64,000 nucleotides of DNA from Erinaceus europaeus. Taxonomy: Eukaryota; Chordata; Mammalia; Eulipotyphla; Erinaceidae. The position numbers were made by a program, and so were the translations under genes. The notes below the pieces were generated by a model. The model saw only the letters and a list, made by a program, of their open reading frames with translations, was not told the DNA's origin and searched no databases. The stretch lies in contig NC_080168.1 of NCBI RefSeq assembly GCF_950295315.1, positions 75,495,519-75,559,518 of the forward strand, given 5' to 3'. Positions 11,057-22,013 of the stretch are shown here, piece by piece; the first letter of the stretch is position 1; the number at the start of each line of letters is the position of its first letter.

Positions 11057-11250
11057 CTTGTGGTCTAGAACAAAGCTCAACTTGTAAAGTGCATACCTTG
11101 TTGTGTGTGAGGCCTTGGTTTGAGCCCTCACACCTGTGAGAGCACCATGAAGACCACTAAAGAAACTCCATCAGTGGCTGAGTGGTATTGTAGTGTCTCT
11201 CTTTTCTCTCCCCCTGTAATCTATCTACTCTTTTCTTCTATTTCCAGATA
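11057..11250 (+). mobile_element. SINE type IV
   Basis: 'aaagctcaacttgtaaagtg', 'ggtttgagccctcacacc', 'gagagcaccatgaagacc' and a C/T-rich end. Confidence 0.65.
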
Positions 11251-11257
11251 AAGAATG

Positions 11258-11335
11258 AAAAATTAGCCCAAGGACACCACTCAGTGGTAGAATTAACATA
11301 TACAAGGCCCTGGGTTTATGCCCTGTTGCTGCATT
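11258..11335 (+). mobile_element. SINE head fragment
   Basis: 'actcagtggtagaattaaca' and 'gccctgggtttatgccctg' resemble a decayed tRNA-like head. Confidence 0.45.
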
Positions 11336-11499
11336 AAATGAAGTCTTATGATAATATATTTTTATCACATTTTGAATAATTACAGAATGGACAACCATGG
11401 ATCCACTAATGTGCCCATTATCAACACGTGGCAGCTCAGTTTTATTATCCTGTATGGGAAAGAAAAAAGTAGAGGTAAGTACAAACCACAACCCTTCTG

Positions 11500-11640
11500 T
11501 AGGTTTATTGTGCTTAAGTGTTAATTCTCATATACTGATCAGGCACATGTTAACTAACAAGACCCTGGGGGAAGTTTTGGTGATACTGTAGTGTTTCGCC
11601 TTCTCTCTGTGTCTTGTTCTCTAAACAAAGAAAATAATAT
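11500..11640 (+). mobile_element. possible SINE remnant
   Basis: A 'cttctctctgtgtcttgttctc' type 3' part (here cited as overlapping halves) preceded by a weak head. Tentative. Confidence 0.3.
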
Positions 11641-12124
11641 ATGCATATATATATTGACAATAGATAAATTAACAAATCTAAACATATATCAGCCACTCAT
11701 ATGTAAAGCAAAACAAAAAATGTATTAACTGTTACTCCAGAAATAGAGTTCCTTTTTACTAATACAAGTGAATGACTGGACTTGAATGGCCTAAAAAGAA
11801 TGTAATGCTTTGCCCACTGGTGTTCTATAGTATCTGTATAGTTTCATTCAGTGTTTTGTAAAGTGGGGTTTTTTGTTTGCTTGTTTGAAAATTTTAAGTG
11901 TACTATAATTGGTTAATAAACCATTAGTAATAATGTAAAAAGTGGCTCTGTTGTTATTTTTCTTAAAATGATGTTTAAAAATATTTCAAACAATGAAACT
12001 TCTTTTTCTTATGTGAAATTGTCTATAAACTCACCTGTGTTCTGAGTTAATTTTTAATCAAGTATTGAACATCTCATACATTTCAATCATTGTAATAAAA
12101 TAAATCAATCACTTCCTGTAGCGC
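11641..12124. other. no recognisable feature
   Basis: AT-rich DNA. Nothing identified. Confidence 0.5.
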
Positions 12125-12290
12125 AAGTTTTATATCCTCATTTTTTATGGATGACAAAGCTCTTCTCCAGAAAGGTTAAATAAGTTCCCAAGGCAAGAAA
12201 ACTAATGAATGCCAGGACCTATGTAGGGATTCATGTCTGTCTTTTTCCATGGCTTATACTCTTTGCAGTACATCATGTAGCTCTCAAATT
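12125..12290 (-). mobile_element. MIR
   Basis: Antisense MIR: 'tcctcattttttatggatga', 'gaaaggttaaataagttccc', 'aatgccaggacctatg' and 'ttccatggcttatactcttt' follow the reverse-MIR order. Confidence 0.6.
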
Positions 12291-12519
12291 TTATAACTGT
12301 TGAGGTTTATATAGGTATATATAATTTCACACATACATACACAGAAACAGAGTAGGATTCTTTTTTCTTAAAAAAAGAAATCCTGGCACTAAAGAGCATT
12401 GAAAAGATGTAAGTACTAGTAATGACATTTTGGTACACACCTGCCTTAAGTTTAACCTTTACAGAACATCAATTAGCTCTGTCAACCTTGGTGAACCATC
12501 CTTACTCTCAGTAAAAAAA
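12291..12519. other. no recognisable feature
   Basis: Short AT-rich gap with no identified element. Confidence 0.5.
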
Positions 12520-12990
12520 TAGACTTCTTAAGTTCTTCGAACATGAAGACCCCAAATCTGCTAAATTCTTACCTTTAGGTCCCTGATTATTAAACTATTT
12601 GTTTTGCTTTATATCTTAATACATTTCAGCCACCAAGTTGCAGATGTTACCATGATGCCATCCTGACTTCCCTGGGCAGATAACCTCATCAATATATCCT
12701 GGAACCCCACCTCTGCAGAACCCTACCCAACTAGGGAAAGATACAAACAGGCTGGGGATATGGATCAACCTGCCAATACCCATGTCCAGGGTAGAAACAA
12801 TTACAGAAGTCAAACCTTCTATCTTGTGCACACCATAAAGATCTTTGGTCCATACTCCCAGAGGGATAAAGAATAGCGAAACTACCAATGGAGGGGATGG
12901 GATATGGAGCTCTGGTGGCAGGAATTATATGGAATTTTACCCCTCTTACCCTACAATCTTGTTAATCATTATTAAGTCAATAATAAAAAA
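12520..12990 (+). mobile_element. old L1 3'UTR relative (type B, copy 1)
   Basis: Shares an ordered series of blocks with type A L1 3'UTRs but is much more diverged: 'ctgattattaaactatttgt', 'agccaccaagttgcagatgt', 'aactagggaaagatac', 'ggtccatactcccagaggga' and 'gtggcaggaattatatggaa', ending in AATAATAAAAAA. Best read as an older relative of the same 3'UTR lineage. Confidence 0.7.
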
Positions 12991-12992
12991 TC

Positions 12993-13126
12993 AAGGGGGG
13001 CTAGAGACTGTACAATGCAAAAGTCTTTCAGAAAGACTGAGGTTCTGAGATCCCTAGTTCAATCTCCAGCAGCACCATAAGCCTTCAGAACTAAGCAGTA
13101 TCTCTGTCTCAGGCTCTCTCATTAAA
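12993..13126 (+). mobile_element. SINE type III
   Basis: 'tagttcaatctccagcagca' B-box region and 'aactaagcagtatctctgtc'. The tail merges with the TSD of the adjacent L1 copy. Confidence 0.7.
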
Positions 13127-13139
13127 ATAACATGCTTTT

Positions 13140-14146
13140 CAATAGCACAGCTATATACAAGATAATGGGTACTGTACAGCAAACCCTAACAAAAGGACTT
13201 TTCAAAGTTAACCCAATTACCAAATAATGTGATGATAACATTAACTATCGATTGTCTTTTGGAACCCTAAGACAGCAGGAACCTCACATCTCCACTATAG
13301 AGCCCCTACTTCCCCCAATCCTGGAACCCTTGGATAGGGCCCACTTTCCCGTATGCCTCTCCCAATCCATATAAAATAATATTGCATCCGCCGATCACAA
13401 CCTAACCAACACAACGATTGCCACCTCAACATGCTTCACCTCAGACTATGTCCAGAGACTTCACGTGTGGAATGACAATCCTTCAGCTTCATTACTCGGG
13501 TGAGACCTTTCCTTTTATAGTACACTCTAATTTCATCTCAGGTGGTTCACTTTCTAACAAAGTCCCAAAACCTAGATATACACCAGTTTCTGTGAGAGAG
13601 AGCTTATGTTCACACATATCCATAAACTACTGCAAAATATATACCTGAAAGCAGAAGTACACTAGAGTTTGCAGTGAGTACCTCCCTAACACTTCCTCTC
13701 CACTATTCCAACCTTTGGGTCCATGATTGCTCAACAAATTGTTTGGCTTCATATGTTAACTCTCTTTTCAATCACCAGGTTCCAGATGCCATCAGGATGC
13801 TGGCCAGGCTTCCCTGGATTGAAGACCCCACCAATGTGTCCTGGAGCTCAGCTTCCCCAGAGACACACCCTACTAGGGAAAGAGAGAGGCAGACTGGGAG
13901 TATGGACCGACCAGTCAACGCCCATGTTCAGTGGGGAAGCAATTGCAGAAGCCAGACCTTCTATCTTCTGCAACCCTCAACAACCCTGGGTCCATGCTCC
14001 CAGAGGGCTGGAGAATGGGAAAGCTATCAGGGGAGGGGGTGGGATATGGGAATTGGGTGGTGGGAATTGTGTGGAGTTGTACCCCTCCTACCCTATGGTT
14101 TTGTTAATTAATCCTTTCTTAAATAAATAAATAATTTTAAAAAATA
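13140..14146 (+). mobile_element. 5'-truncated L1 3'UTR (type A, copy 3)
   Basis: Forward copy of the L1 long 3'UTR, about 1 kb. It is flanked by the TSD ataacatgctttt (13127-13139 and 14147-14159) and ends in a TAAATAAATAAATAA tail, so it inserted by LINE-type target-primed reverse transcription. It contains a run of six G-tracts at 14030-14064 and open frames at 13418-13648, 13674-14111 and 13723-14130 that recur in sister copies. No promoter or known protein domain is visible. Confidence 0.9.
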
Positions 14147-14212
14147 ATAACATGCTTTTTTGCTAAAAAAAAAAAAAAAGTTATTTTTGATGGAGACAGT
14201 TTTCCATTTTCC

Positions 14213-14368
14213 ACATCTCTAATTTTCTTTTTGAGAGAGAGAGGAAAAAAAAAAAAGACCACAGCACCAAAACTTTCTTCACCATAGTGGGGGTTAGGTT
14301 CAAGCTTGGGTCATGAACATGGCAAAGTAGTGCTCTATCCAAGTGAGTTATTTCACTGCCTCTCCACA
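14213..14368 (-). mobile_element. SINE type IV-like
   Basis: Reverse copy: GAGAGAGAGAGG stretch, 'cttcaccatagtgggggtta', 'ttcaagcttgggtcatgaac' and head complement 'agtgagttatttcactgcct'. Confidence 0.6.
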
Positions 14369-15077
14369 ACTCTAAACAGTGTGTCATCTGGTATAAAAAC
14401 TAGTAGTAGATTTAAAATGCTATTTCTATGATCAGAGAAACCCTTATTGCTCACTAGGAATAAGTGGCATTTGGGAATACTAAAATAGATGGCAGAAATA
14501 ACAATTGAAATTCAGAATACATTAGAACATGCATGTTGCAGGCCAATTAAAATTGACAACCAAGTGAAGCAAACACAGGGATAAATATAGAAAAGTCGGG
14601 TTGTTAGGGTGATTTTATTTCCCCTCCTCTTTCACTCTGCACTAGTTGGTATTTTTCTTGCTGCTAACTATGCCAGTTCAGTTTGTTAGTATTTTTTTTT
14701 TGTAACTTTTGAACTTTAATCAAACTAGGTGGTAATGATATCGAATTTTAATTCATAGTAACATACCTTGATACTTTAGTATATTTAGTGCCCTAATGTT
14801 GGGAAACTATCACTAGGTAGAAATGCCAGTTCTGACAGACAATATATAATTTTAATAATCTCAAACCAAGTTGAAGAAAACAGACACTGCTAAATGTTTT
14901 AGCCACATGTTCCTCTCTCTGTATTAAGTGTTGGCAGCTGAGATGGAGATTACAGGGTACAGCTGCTTTAACCTTCAACAGCAAATGATGCTTGCTAAAA
15001 CACCACTGTGCTTCAGAAATCCAAGAAGGTTAAAAATGTAGGCTTGATGATAATAATAAGAAAACAATAAATTTTAT
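14369..15077. other. no recognisable feature
   Basis: No repeat or credible coding segment recognised. Confidence 0.5.
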
Positions 15078-15375
15078 GGGGCCAGACAGTAGCACTTAGT
15101 ACTAAGTGCAAGGACCCCGTATAAGGATCCTGGTTGGAACCTCCTGCCTCCCACTTGCAGGGGGATAATTTCGCAACAGGTGAAGCAGGTTTTCAGGTGT
15201 CTTTCTCCACTCTATCTTCCCTCCTCTCTAAATTTCTCTCTGTCCTATACAACAACAACAAAAAAAGGAAAAACTGACCTCTAAGAGCAGTGGATTCATA
15301 GTGCAGGCATCAAGTCCCAGCGGTAACCGTGTAAGCAGAAAAGAAAAAAGAAAGAAAGAAAAGAAAACACAATAA
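15078..15375 (+). mobile_element. SINE type I with extended 3' module
   Basis: Head 'ccagacagtagcacttagta', 'ggtgaagcaggttttcaggt', then the extended module 'ctaagagcagtggattcata' and 'catcaagtcccagcggtaac', ending in GAAA repeats. Confidence 0.8.
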
Positions 15376-15574
15376 ATTAACACATAAGGTTGGGATCTGT
15401 TAAAGCTAAATGTATTGATAATGGAGACTATAGGATTTATCTTTTTGAGGTTCTTAAAAGTTTTGTGTAAGACCTGCCCAACTCCTGGAAATGATGTTTG
15501 ATATAACAACATAAATAACCAATACAAGTATTTTAATGCTAACGTGGATTATGCATTATTCTAGAAGTTTACAT
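15376..15574. other. no recognisable feature
   Basis: Short gap with nothing identified. Confidence 0.5.
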
Positions 15575-15712
15575 TAACTAATTTTATCTTCATAATAATA
15601 ATTCTATAGAGTAACTACTGTTACCAAAATTATACAAGTGATGAAAATGAGGCCCAGAAGAGTCACATGATTAGAAGTGAACCTAGACTCAAAAGCTCAT
15701 ATAAGTTACTCT
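15575..15712 (-). mobile_element. MIR, diverged
   Basis: 'gtgatgaaaatgaggcccag', 'aagagtcacatgattagaag' and 'gtgaacctagactcaaaa' match an antisense MIR core. Confidence 0.5.
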
Positions 15713-15902
15713 CTGATCTCAGCAGCTACCTACACAGATTCAATATATAAGTCCTTTCTCATGCCAAAAGACACAGTAAGCTATTTGTTTATAAGTGTAC
15801 TAAAATGTTTGGAAATAAATTCTGTTACAGAACTACAGGTATACTCCCAATGCAAACTTTTATTTAAACACAAATGCATTTCTGCTCTGGCATGAATTAA
15901 AA

Positions 15903-16169
15903 TTTTTTTTCATATTTGTTTATTCCCTTTTGTTGCCCTTGTTTTATTGTTGTAGTTATTATTGTTGTTGGATAGGACAGAGAGAAATGGAGAGAGGAGG
16001 GAAAGACAGAGAGGGAGAGAGAAAGATAGGCACCTGCAGACTTGCTTCACCGTCTGTGAAGTGACTCCCCTACAGGTGAAGAGCTGGAGGCTCCAACCGG
16101 GTCCTTATGCCAGTCCTTGCACTTTGTGTCACATGCGCTTAACCCGCTGGGCTACCACCCGACTCCCCG
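15903..16169 (-). mobile_element. SINE type I
   Basis: Reverse copy: 'ttgttgcccttgttttattg', 'gacttgcttcaccgtctgtg' and head complement 'cgctgggctaccacccgact'. Confidence 0.9.
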
Positions 16170-16284
16170 GCATGAATTTTATACACACGCAGGTACATAC
16201 ACAAACACTTTATTTTTATGTTTTACGTTTACCAACAGGGTCACTCCTGTGACTTGGTGCCTGTAGGAAGACTCCATTGTTCCC

Positions 16285-16490
16285 CGTGGCCTTTTTTTTT
16301 CTTTCTATTTTTATAGAGGTTAGAGACAGAAATAGGGAGAGAGGAAATGAGAGACAGAGGAGAGACACCTTCAGTACATCTCCATTACTCATGAAGTCTC
16401 CCTTCTGCAGGTGGGGACAGGGGTTTGAACCTGGATCCTTGCGCATGTCAATATGTGTACTCGACCTGGTAAGCCAGCACCTGTTCCCTT
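16285..16490 (-). mobile_element. SINE type II
   Basis: 'aggttagagacagaaatagg', 'acaccttcagtacatctcca', 'ctgcaggtggggacaggggt' and head complement ending 'agcacctgttccc'. Confidence 0.8.
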
Positions 16491-16913
16491 CCTATATATT
16501 TTTTAAGAGAGCATCTATAGGATGTAGTGTATATATGACACTGTGTGTGGATGTAGTGAAACAACTGTCTTAGCAGCACTGAAGGAAAAGGAATAAATTG
16601 AATGTTTTTTACTATAAAAAATATTTGTAATCCTTATTTTTCTATTTAATAAATTGTGACAGAATTATTCAGTGTAGGTCTGGAAAAGGACATGATGAGT
16701 GGATTGCTTACAACTAATCCTTTTTTAAAATGGAGGTTGAATTTATATTATTGTTAAAGCAAATAGTGGTGACTTCACTGACTTCACTTGTAAAAAGTAG
16801 CAAACAGTGCCATCTACTGGGATTTAATTTTCTCCGTTTAAGGGTTTGCAAATAACTCTGTTTTAGATATTAAATAATATATACACCACTAATGAGAAAA
16901 AAAAATCAAATGT
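16491..16913. other. no recognisable feature
   Basis: AT-rich DNA. Nothing identified. Confidence 0.5.
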
Positions 16914-17247
16914 CTAGGGCCGATCAGTAGCACAGTAGGTTAAGTGCACATGGTGTGAAGTACAACAACCGAAGTAAGGATCAGGGTTCAAACCCCCAGC
17001 TCCCCACCTGCAGAAAGGTGGGGGGTGATTCACAAGTGGTGAAACAGGTCTGCAGGTGGCTATCTTTCTCTCCCCCTCTATCTCCTCCCCTCCTCTCTTG
17101 GTTTCTATCTGTCCTGTCCAACAGCAACAGCAATAACAATAATAATAACAGCAACAAAAATGGAAAAAATGGCCTCCAGGAGCATTGGATTCATAGTGTA
17201 GGCACCGAGCTCCAGTGATAACGCTGGAGACAAAAAAAAAAAACAAA
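16914..17247 (+). mobile_element. SINE type I with extended 3' module
   Basis: 'cgatcagtagcacagtaggt' head, 'agggttcaaacccccagctc', 'gaaacaggtctgcaggtggc', CAATAA repeats, then 'ctccaggagcattggattca' and 'cgctggagac' before poly(A). Confidence 0.88.
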
Positions 17248-17422
17248 AAGGGCACTCTTGCTACATGTGATAAAGATATTTCAAGATTTTTTAAATAAGC
17301 ATTTACTTTATGAATATGGTCTGAGTGTTTATTATTATTGATATTCAAAAAGTATTTAATAAGAACAAAGTACTTGCCTTTAAAGAAATTTAACTTGATA
17401 TTAAAAATAAAACCCTCCTAAC

Positions 17423-17622
17423 AACAGGAAAGAGCTCACCTGGTAGGGCATACACTTTACCTTGTATGAGGACCCAAGTTTGAGCTCCTAGCACCACGTG
17501 GGAACCTCATGCATGGCACCAAGAGAAGCTTCACGAACAGTGGACTGGTACTATATCTCTTCTCTCTGCTCCAGTCTTATTCCTTCTCCTTCTCTGTCTC
17601 TACTTGAAATTTAAAAATGGAG
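17423..17622 (+). mobile_element. SINE type IV (clear example)
   Basis: 'agagctcacctggtagggca', 'atgaggacccaagtttgagc', 'agcaccacgtgggaacctca', 'agagaagcttcacgaacagt' and a C/T-rich 3' part. Confidence 0.75.
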
Positions 17623-18234
17623 TCTGTTGGGAAGAGGAACTAGGCAAGTACTATGAAGTTTCAGTGCAAAATAAAATCATGAAAGAAAATTAATCTGCAT
17701 GTTAGCATTACCAAGTAGACACTGAGAGAAGCCCTTATGCAGTTTGTGAAATAATGCATCCCCTTTACTTAGCTAACCACAATCTGATCCACCTCAAAGG
17801 TAAGGTAAAGATAGTTCCTTCCTTACAAAGAAGAGGAAGAAGAGCCAAGAGGGTTAGTCAGTAGCCTATGACCTATCTAAAAGCAGAAGAAAAAGGGGGG
17901 GGGGGCAGCAAGGTCAAAGATGTTTGACATTGTTACTTCTTAGAATGAGTTTAGAAGACTTTCCTGTGTCTTCCTTAATCATTCCATGACTTATGTAATT
18001 GGTCTGGTATTCAATTGTTCACAAAATAGAAAATAAAGGGAAAGAACACTTTCTAGTTAGGAGGTCACAGACTATAGAACAGGTACAAATGTTCACTCTA
18101 CACTACCCATATAGGGTAAAAGTGGGGGTTAGACATGTTTTACCCAATCTTCCCTCGTAGGATCAGTGTGCTTATCTACTGGTTGTGCACTCAATGGTGT
18201 GCAAGATTATTTGTGAGCCAACCCATGGAAATAT
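17623..18234. other. no recognisable feature
   Basis: No repeat recognised. A ten-base G run lies near 17897. Confidence 0.5.
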
Positions 18235-18560
18235 CTAAACACAGTGCTTCTCAGACTCTGGTCCACAAACCACCTGCTTTAGGATCACCTGGAGAGCTTG
18301 TGAAAGACAGGTTGCTGGCCTGAACTGAACCTAAGATAAACCTCTGGTCTCCAGTCTCCACCTGCAAGGGGAAAGCTTCACAAGTGGTGAAGCAGTGCTG
18401 TCTCTCTCCTTCTCTGTCTTCCTTCCCTCTAAAATTCTCTATCAAATCAAATAAATAAAATTTTAAAAATAAATAAGCCTCTGGTCTTAGTTCCAGACAT
18501 CTTCACTGAGCAGGCCATTGTGATGCAAACTAGGGTTTAGTAAGCACTGTCTAGAAACTT
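18235..18560 (+). mobile_element. MER5-like hAT-Charlie nonautonomous DNA transposon
   Basis: 'cagtgcttctcagactctgg' at the left, 'aggatcacctggagagcttg' in the middle and 'ggtttagtaagcactgtcta' at the right follow the MER5 order. A truncated SINE sits inside (18351-18471). Confidence 0.6.
18351..18471 (+). mobile_element. 5'-truncated SINE type II
   Basis: Starts abruptly at 'ccagtctccacctgcaaggg' (no tRNA head), then 'cttcacaagtggtgaagcag' and an AAATAAATAAAA tail. Flanked by ataaacctctggtct (18336-18350) and ataagcctctggtct (18473-18487), so truncation happened at insertion. Confidence 0.85.
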
Positions 18561-19138
18561 GGGACTCTAGTCTGTTGTCTCTGTGGTACTCAGAGACAAG
18601 TGTGTAGGGCTCCAGTGATCCATTCTAGGCCTTTCTCAGAGAAGACTCCAGATCTGTTGCCAGCTGTGACACTTTTGATAAATTATATATTCCTGGTGCC
18701 CATCTCAGTGGCCCTAGTGCTTAAGTATGTGTAGGCAGTGCACAGTTTGTGTCCATAAGCTGCCGCTGTAGGGAAATTCCAAAAGGAGCAAACACCTCTA
18801 CAAAGACAATCCTCACAAAAATCCCAGAGAAGGCAGCATTTATTGACTGTCCCTCACCACTGCCTTTTGAGTCACCCCTCTTTCTTCTTGGCACCCTGAC
18901 TTCCCACTGTGGGCCCTTTTACTTCTTCTACTCACAGTTCTCCAAATCCCACCATTTGTCCCATTCTTGATGAGGCTTGAAGATGGTAATTGACCTCTCC
19001 TAGAACATTAGTTTTTAAATAAACTGTGGGTGCCTGAAGGTATAAAGCCTGAAAACATAAAATATTGGTTTGATATGTGTCGGAATATATTATCAGTAAC
19101 CACTTATTCTATATTTCTTGTACTTAGTGGTCCCACTT
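18561..19138. other. no recognisable feature
   Basis: GC-richer than most of the window, but no open frame, splice pattern or repeat I recognise. The plus frame at 18749-18970 is not supported. Confidence 0.5.
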
Positions 19139-19151
19139 TGGAGAAAATATT

Positions 19152-19352
19152 TTTAAAAATTTTTTTTAGATAGGACAGAGAGAAATGGAGAGAGGAGGGG
19201 AAGACAGAGGGGGAGAGAAAGACAGACACCTGCAGACCTGCTTCACTGCCTGTGAAGTGACTCCCCTGCAGGTGAGGAGCTGGGGGCTCGAACCGGGATT
19301 CTTACGCTTTGCACCATGTGCGCTTAACCCACTGTGCTACCGCCCAACTCCC
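19152..19352 (-). mobile_element. SINE type I, shortened tail
   Basis: 'gataggacagagagaaatgg', 'gacctgcttcactgcctgtg', 'ggggctcgaaccgggattct' and head complement. Imperfect TSD tggagaaaatatt / tggagaaactatt at 19139-19151 and 19353-19365. Confidence 0.9.
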
Positions 19353-19365
19353 TGGAGAAACTATT

Positions 19366-19562
19366 AACTGCTTAGCACATGCAGCACCATGTGCAAGAAC
19401 TCACAATGGAGACCCTGTCCCCACCTGCAAAGGGGATGCTTCACGAGTAGTGAAGCAGGTCTGCAGGTGTCTCTCTCTTTTGCTTTCCCTTTCTATCTTC
19501 CCATCCCCTGTCAGTTTCTCTCTGTCATATCAGATAAGAAAAAAAAAAAAGAAAAGAAAAGT
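19366..19562 (+). mobile_element. SINE type II-like
   Basis: 'ctgtccccacctgcaaaggg', 'gtagtgaagcaggtctgcag', a pyrimidine-rich 3' part and an A-rich tail with interspersed G. Confidence 0.7.
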
Positions 19563-19574
19563 TTGGGAGCTACT

Positions 19575-20160
19575 CTCTTCCCCCAATTCAGCTTTCTAGT
19601 CCTATTTCCAACTCTGACACCATCTCCCCAGAGAATACTTTTAGCCTACCCGCATGTTGGCTGTTGGACTCCGGCAAAAATTAGTAAAGTCATGGGGTCC
19701 CTTGGAATATACCTAAGTGGAGACCCTCAAATATCATCTGCTATAGTCTTACCTTTAGGTTCCTGATTATTAAACAATTTGTTCTGCTTTATGTCTTAAT
19801 GCTTTTTCAGCCACCAAGTTCCAGATGCTACCATGATGCCAACTGGACTTCCCTGGGCAGAGGACCTCACCTATGGATCCTGGAGTCCCACTTCCCCAGA
19901 TCCTGGCCTCACTAGGGAAAGATAGAGACAAGCTTGGAGTATGGATCAACTTGCCAATGCCCATGTACAGCAGAAAAGCAATTACAGGAGCAAGACCTTC
20001 CACCTTCTCTACCCTATAATGATCCTGGGTCCATGCTCCCAGAGGGATAAAGAATAGGAAAGCTTTCAAGGAAGGGAATGTGATATGGAACTCTGGTAGT
20101 GAGAATTATGTGGAATTGTATCCCCTTACCCTATGATCTTGCTGGTATTTTAATTTTATA
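19575..20160 (+). mobile_element. old L1 3'UTR relative (type B, copy 2)
   Basis: 'ctgattattaaacaatttgt', 'cagccaccaagttccagatg', 'ggtccatgctcccagaggga', 'ctggtagtgagaattatgtg' and 'gtatccccttaccctatgat'. It extends 5' into 'aaaattagtaaagtcatggg', which is shared with the copy at 33733. Confidence 0.7.
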
Positions 20161-20164
20161 AATA

Positions 20165-20276
20165 AATTTATAAAGAAAAGAAAACAAAAAATGGCTACCA
20201 GGAGCACTTAGTTCCTAGTGCTGGCACTAAGCCCTTATGATAACCCTAATGGCAATTAAAAAAAAAAAAAAAAAAC
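20165..20276 (+). mobile_element. SINE type I 3' module fragment
   Basis: Only the extended 3' module is present ('taccaggagcacttagttcc', 'gataaccctaatggcaatta') followed by poly(A). A 5'-truncated copy or remnant. Confidence 0.65.
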
Positions 20277-20439
20277 TTCTAGGTTGTTACAGTTATACCT
20301 GGTTGACAAAGTGCACCATGTACTGCGATGGTTTGGACAAAGATTTAGCTGTCCAGCCTTTGATGGAAGTTGACTTGTGTAATGTGTTACTGGCTTGTGC
20401 AGTGCTGGTGCACACCACAAAGACAGAACATCTGTTCTT

Positions 20440-20660
20440 GGCTTCTGCTATAGTGAAGTGAGTGTGGTATATTGTACCAAAGCAAAGGTCTCTGGGGAAG
20501 GAGGGAAAAGGGAGTTTGTAGGGGGAGGGAAGCTTTGTGGTCCTGGTGCATGATGAAGTGAGTTGGGATGAGAAACTGTACTCATGTGTCAACAGCTGTA
20601 CTTTAAGTCATTATGCCACGAGTAATATGATAAAAGAAAAAAAATAAAGAAGAAATGGGG
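20440..20660 (+). mobile_element. possible L1 3' end
   Basis: 'tattgtaccaaagcaaaggt' plus a G-rich tract resembles the 3'UTR of the L1 at 26368-28890. The A-rich end is near 20640. Tentative. Confidence 0.3.
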
Positions 20661-21580
20661 AAAGACATCCCAAGACCAAAAGACAGGCTCCTTTCTCTTA
20701 TCTACAGCCAAGTTAGTCATCAGATCAACTCAGATCTATGCCCCTTAGGAAGCATTTACCTATCAGCCTGTTGAGGGACAATGCAGGGAACATGAGGGTC
20801 CCGGGAAGCACAGACACTTTGTTTTCACTGGGTTTGCACACATGGAACTGAGATGCACACTGGTGAAGGTTCTTTGCACTGCACTCTATGAAGTGGGAGA
20901 AGTTTGTCTCATTGGGCAAATGAAAAGTTGGCCCCAGTGTGACATAATAAGAATTTAAGAGGAGGCTTTCACACATAGGAGTCTTTTGAACTAGTTCCAG
21001 AGGCCCTCAGGGAACCTGTCCCCAAAGATTTTACTCTAATTTCATTTTTGCACATAACTCACTTTAGATTCTAATAAAGGACAAATTTAGAAACCATACA
21101 TCTGTTGTGTGTGTTCTCTTGAAATCCTTTTTGAGCAAAAACAGCATTGGAACCCAGAAAGGAATCCTACTTCTAACATCCTTCTTCAAGCCTTTCCATT
21201 ATGCTGTTTTCAAATAGTTTGTGAGTTATGTTAAAGTTGGGTGTAATGAAGAGTGATTTGAAGGTAAATGTACTGTTATCTATTCTGGGGAAACGTGACA
21301 ACAAAGATCCTATAGATCAACATTTCCACAATAAAATTATATTGAAATTGAAAGAGGGAAAATTTGTGATGATAGAATACAACATGAGTACTGTTATTAC
21401 AGTTCTTTGCAACTCACTAGGACTATGATCCAACATGTTAGAGCAAAGGACCAAGTTGTATTAGGTTCACATCTTCCATGATATCTCATGCAGGTCAAGT
21501 GCTTAGTATAGAGATGCTCATTTATTGTAAACTCATTTATAATTCTCCCTAGGAGTAAGACGTAAGTAGATGTTTTAAGA
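20661..21580. other. no recognisable feature
   Basis: No repeat recognised and no credible exon. The minus open frame at 20725-20976 is unsupported. Confidence 0.5.
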
Positions 21581-21590
21581 GTGCTTAAAA

Positions 21591-22003
21591 ACGGGGGTCG
21601 GGCGGTGGCGCAGGTGGCGCAAAGCGCAGGTGGCGCAAAGCGCAGGTGGCGCAAAGCGCAGGTGGCGCAAAGCGCAGGTGGCGCAAAGCACAAGGACCGG
21701 CGTAAGGATCCAGGTTCCAGCCCCTGGATCCCCACCTGCAGGGGAGTCGCTTCACAGGCGGTGAAGTAGGTCTACAGGTGTCTATCTTTCTCTCCCCCTC
21801 TCTGTCTTCCCCTCCTCTCTCCATTTCTCTCTGTCCTATCCAACAACGAACAACATCAACAATGGTAATAATAATGACCACAACGAGGCTATAACAACAA
21901 GGGCAACAAAAGGGGGGGGAAATGGCCTCCAGGAGCGGTGGATTCATAGTGCAGGCACCGAGCCCAGCAATAGCCCTGGAGGAAAAAAAAAAAAAAAAAA
22001 GGC
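21591..22003 (+). mobile_element. SINE type I with internal 16-bp tandem expansion
   Basis: A recent full SINE with an extended 3' module and poly(A), flanked by a perfect 10-bp TSD gtgcttaaaa (21581-21590, 22004-22013). The stretch between the start of the head and the B box holds five tandem copies of a 16-bp unit (21611-21690), and the normal A-box surroundings are altered. Confidence 0.93.
21611..21690 (+). repeat. five 16-bp tandem repeats within SINE head
   Basis: Unit CAGGTGGCGCAAAGCG repeated exactly four times, then a fifth with the last base changed to A. Other type I copies have one unit. Confidence 0.97.
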
Positions 22004-22013
22004 GTGCTTAAAA

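Noticed and set aside
21611..21690. CRISPR-like direct repeats
   Set aside because: Units are contiguous without spacers and lie within a SINE in animal DNA.
21585..21947. 120-codon minus open frame with repeated CALRHLRFAPPA
   Set aside because: Translation of the 16-bp SINE array; 16 x 3 cycles frames and avoids stops by chance.
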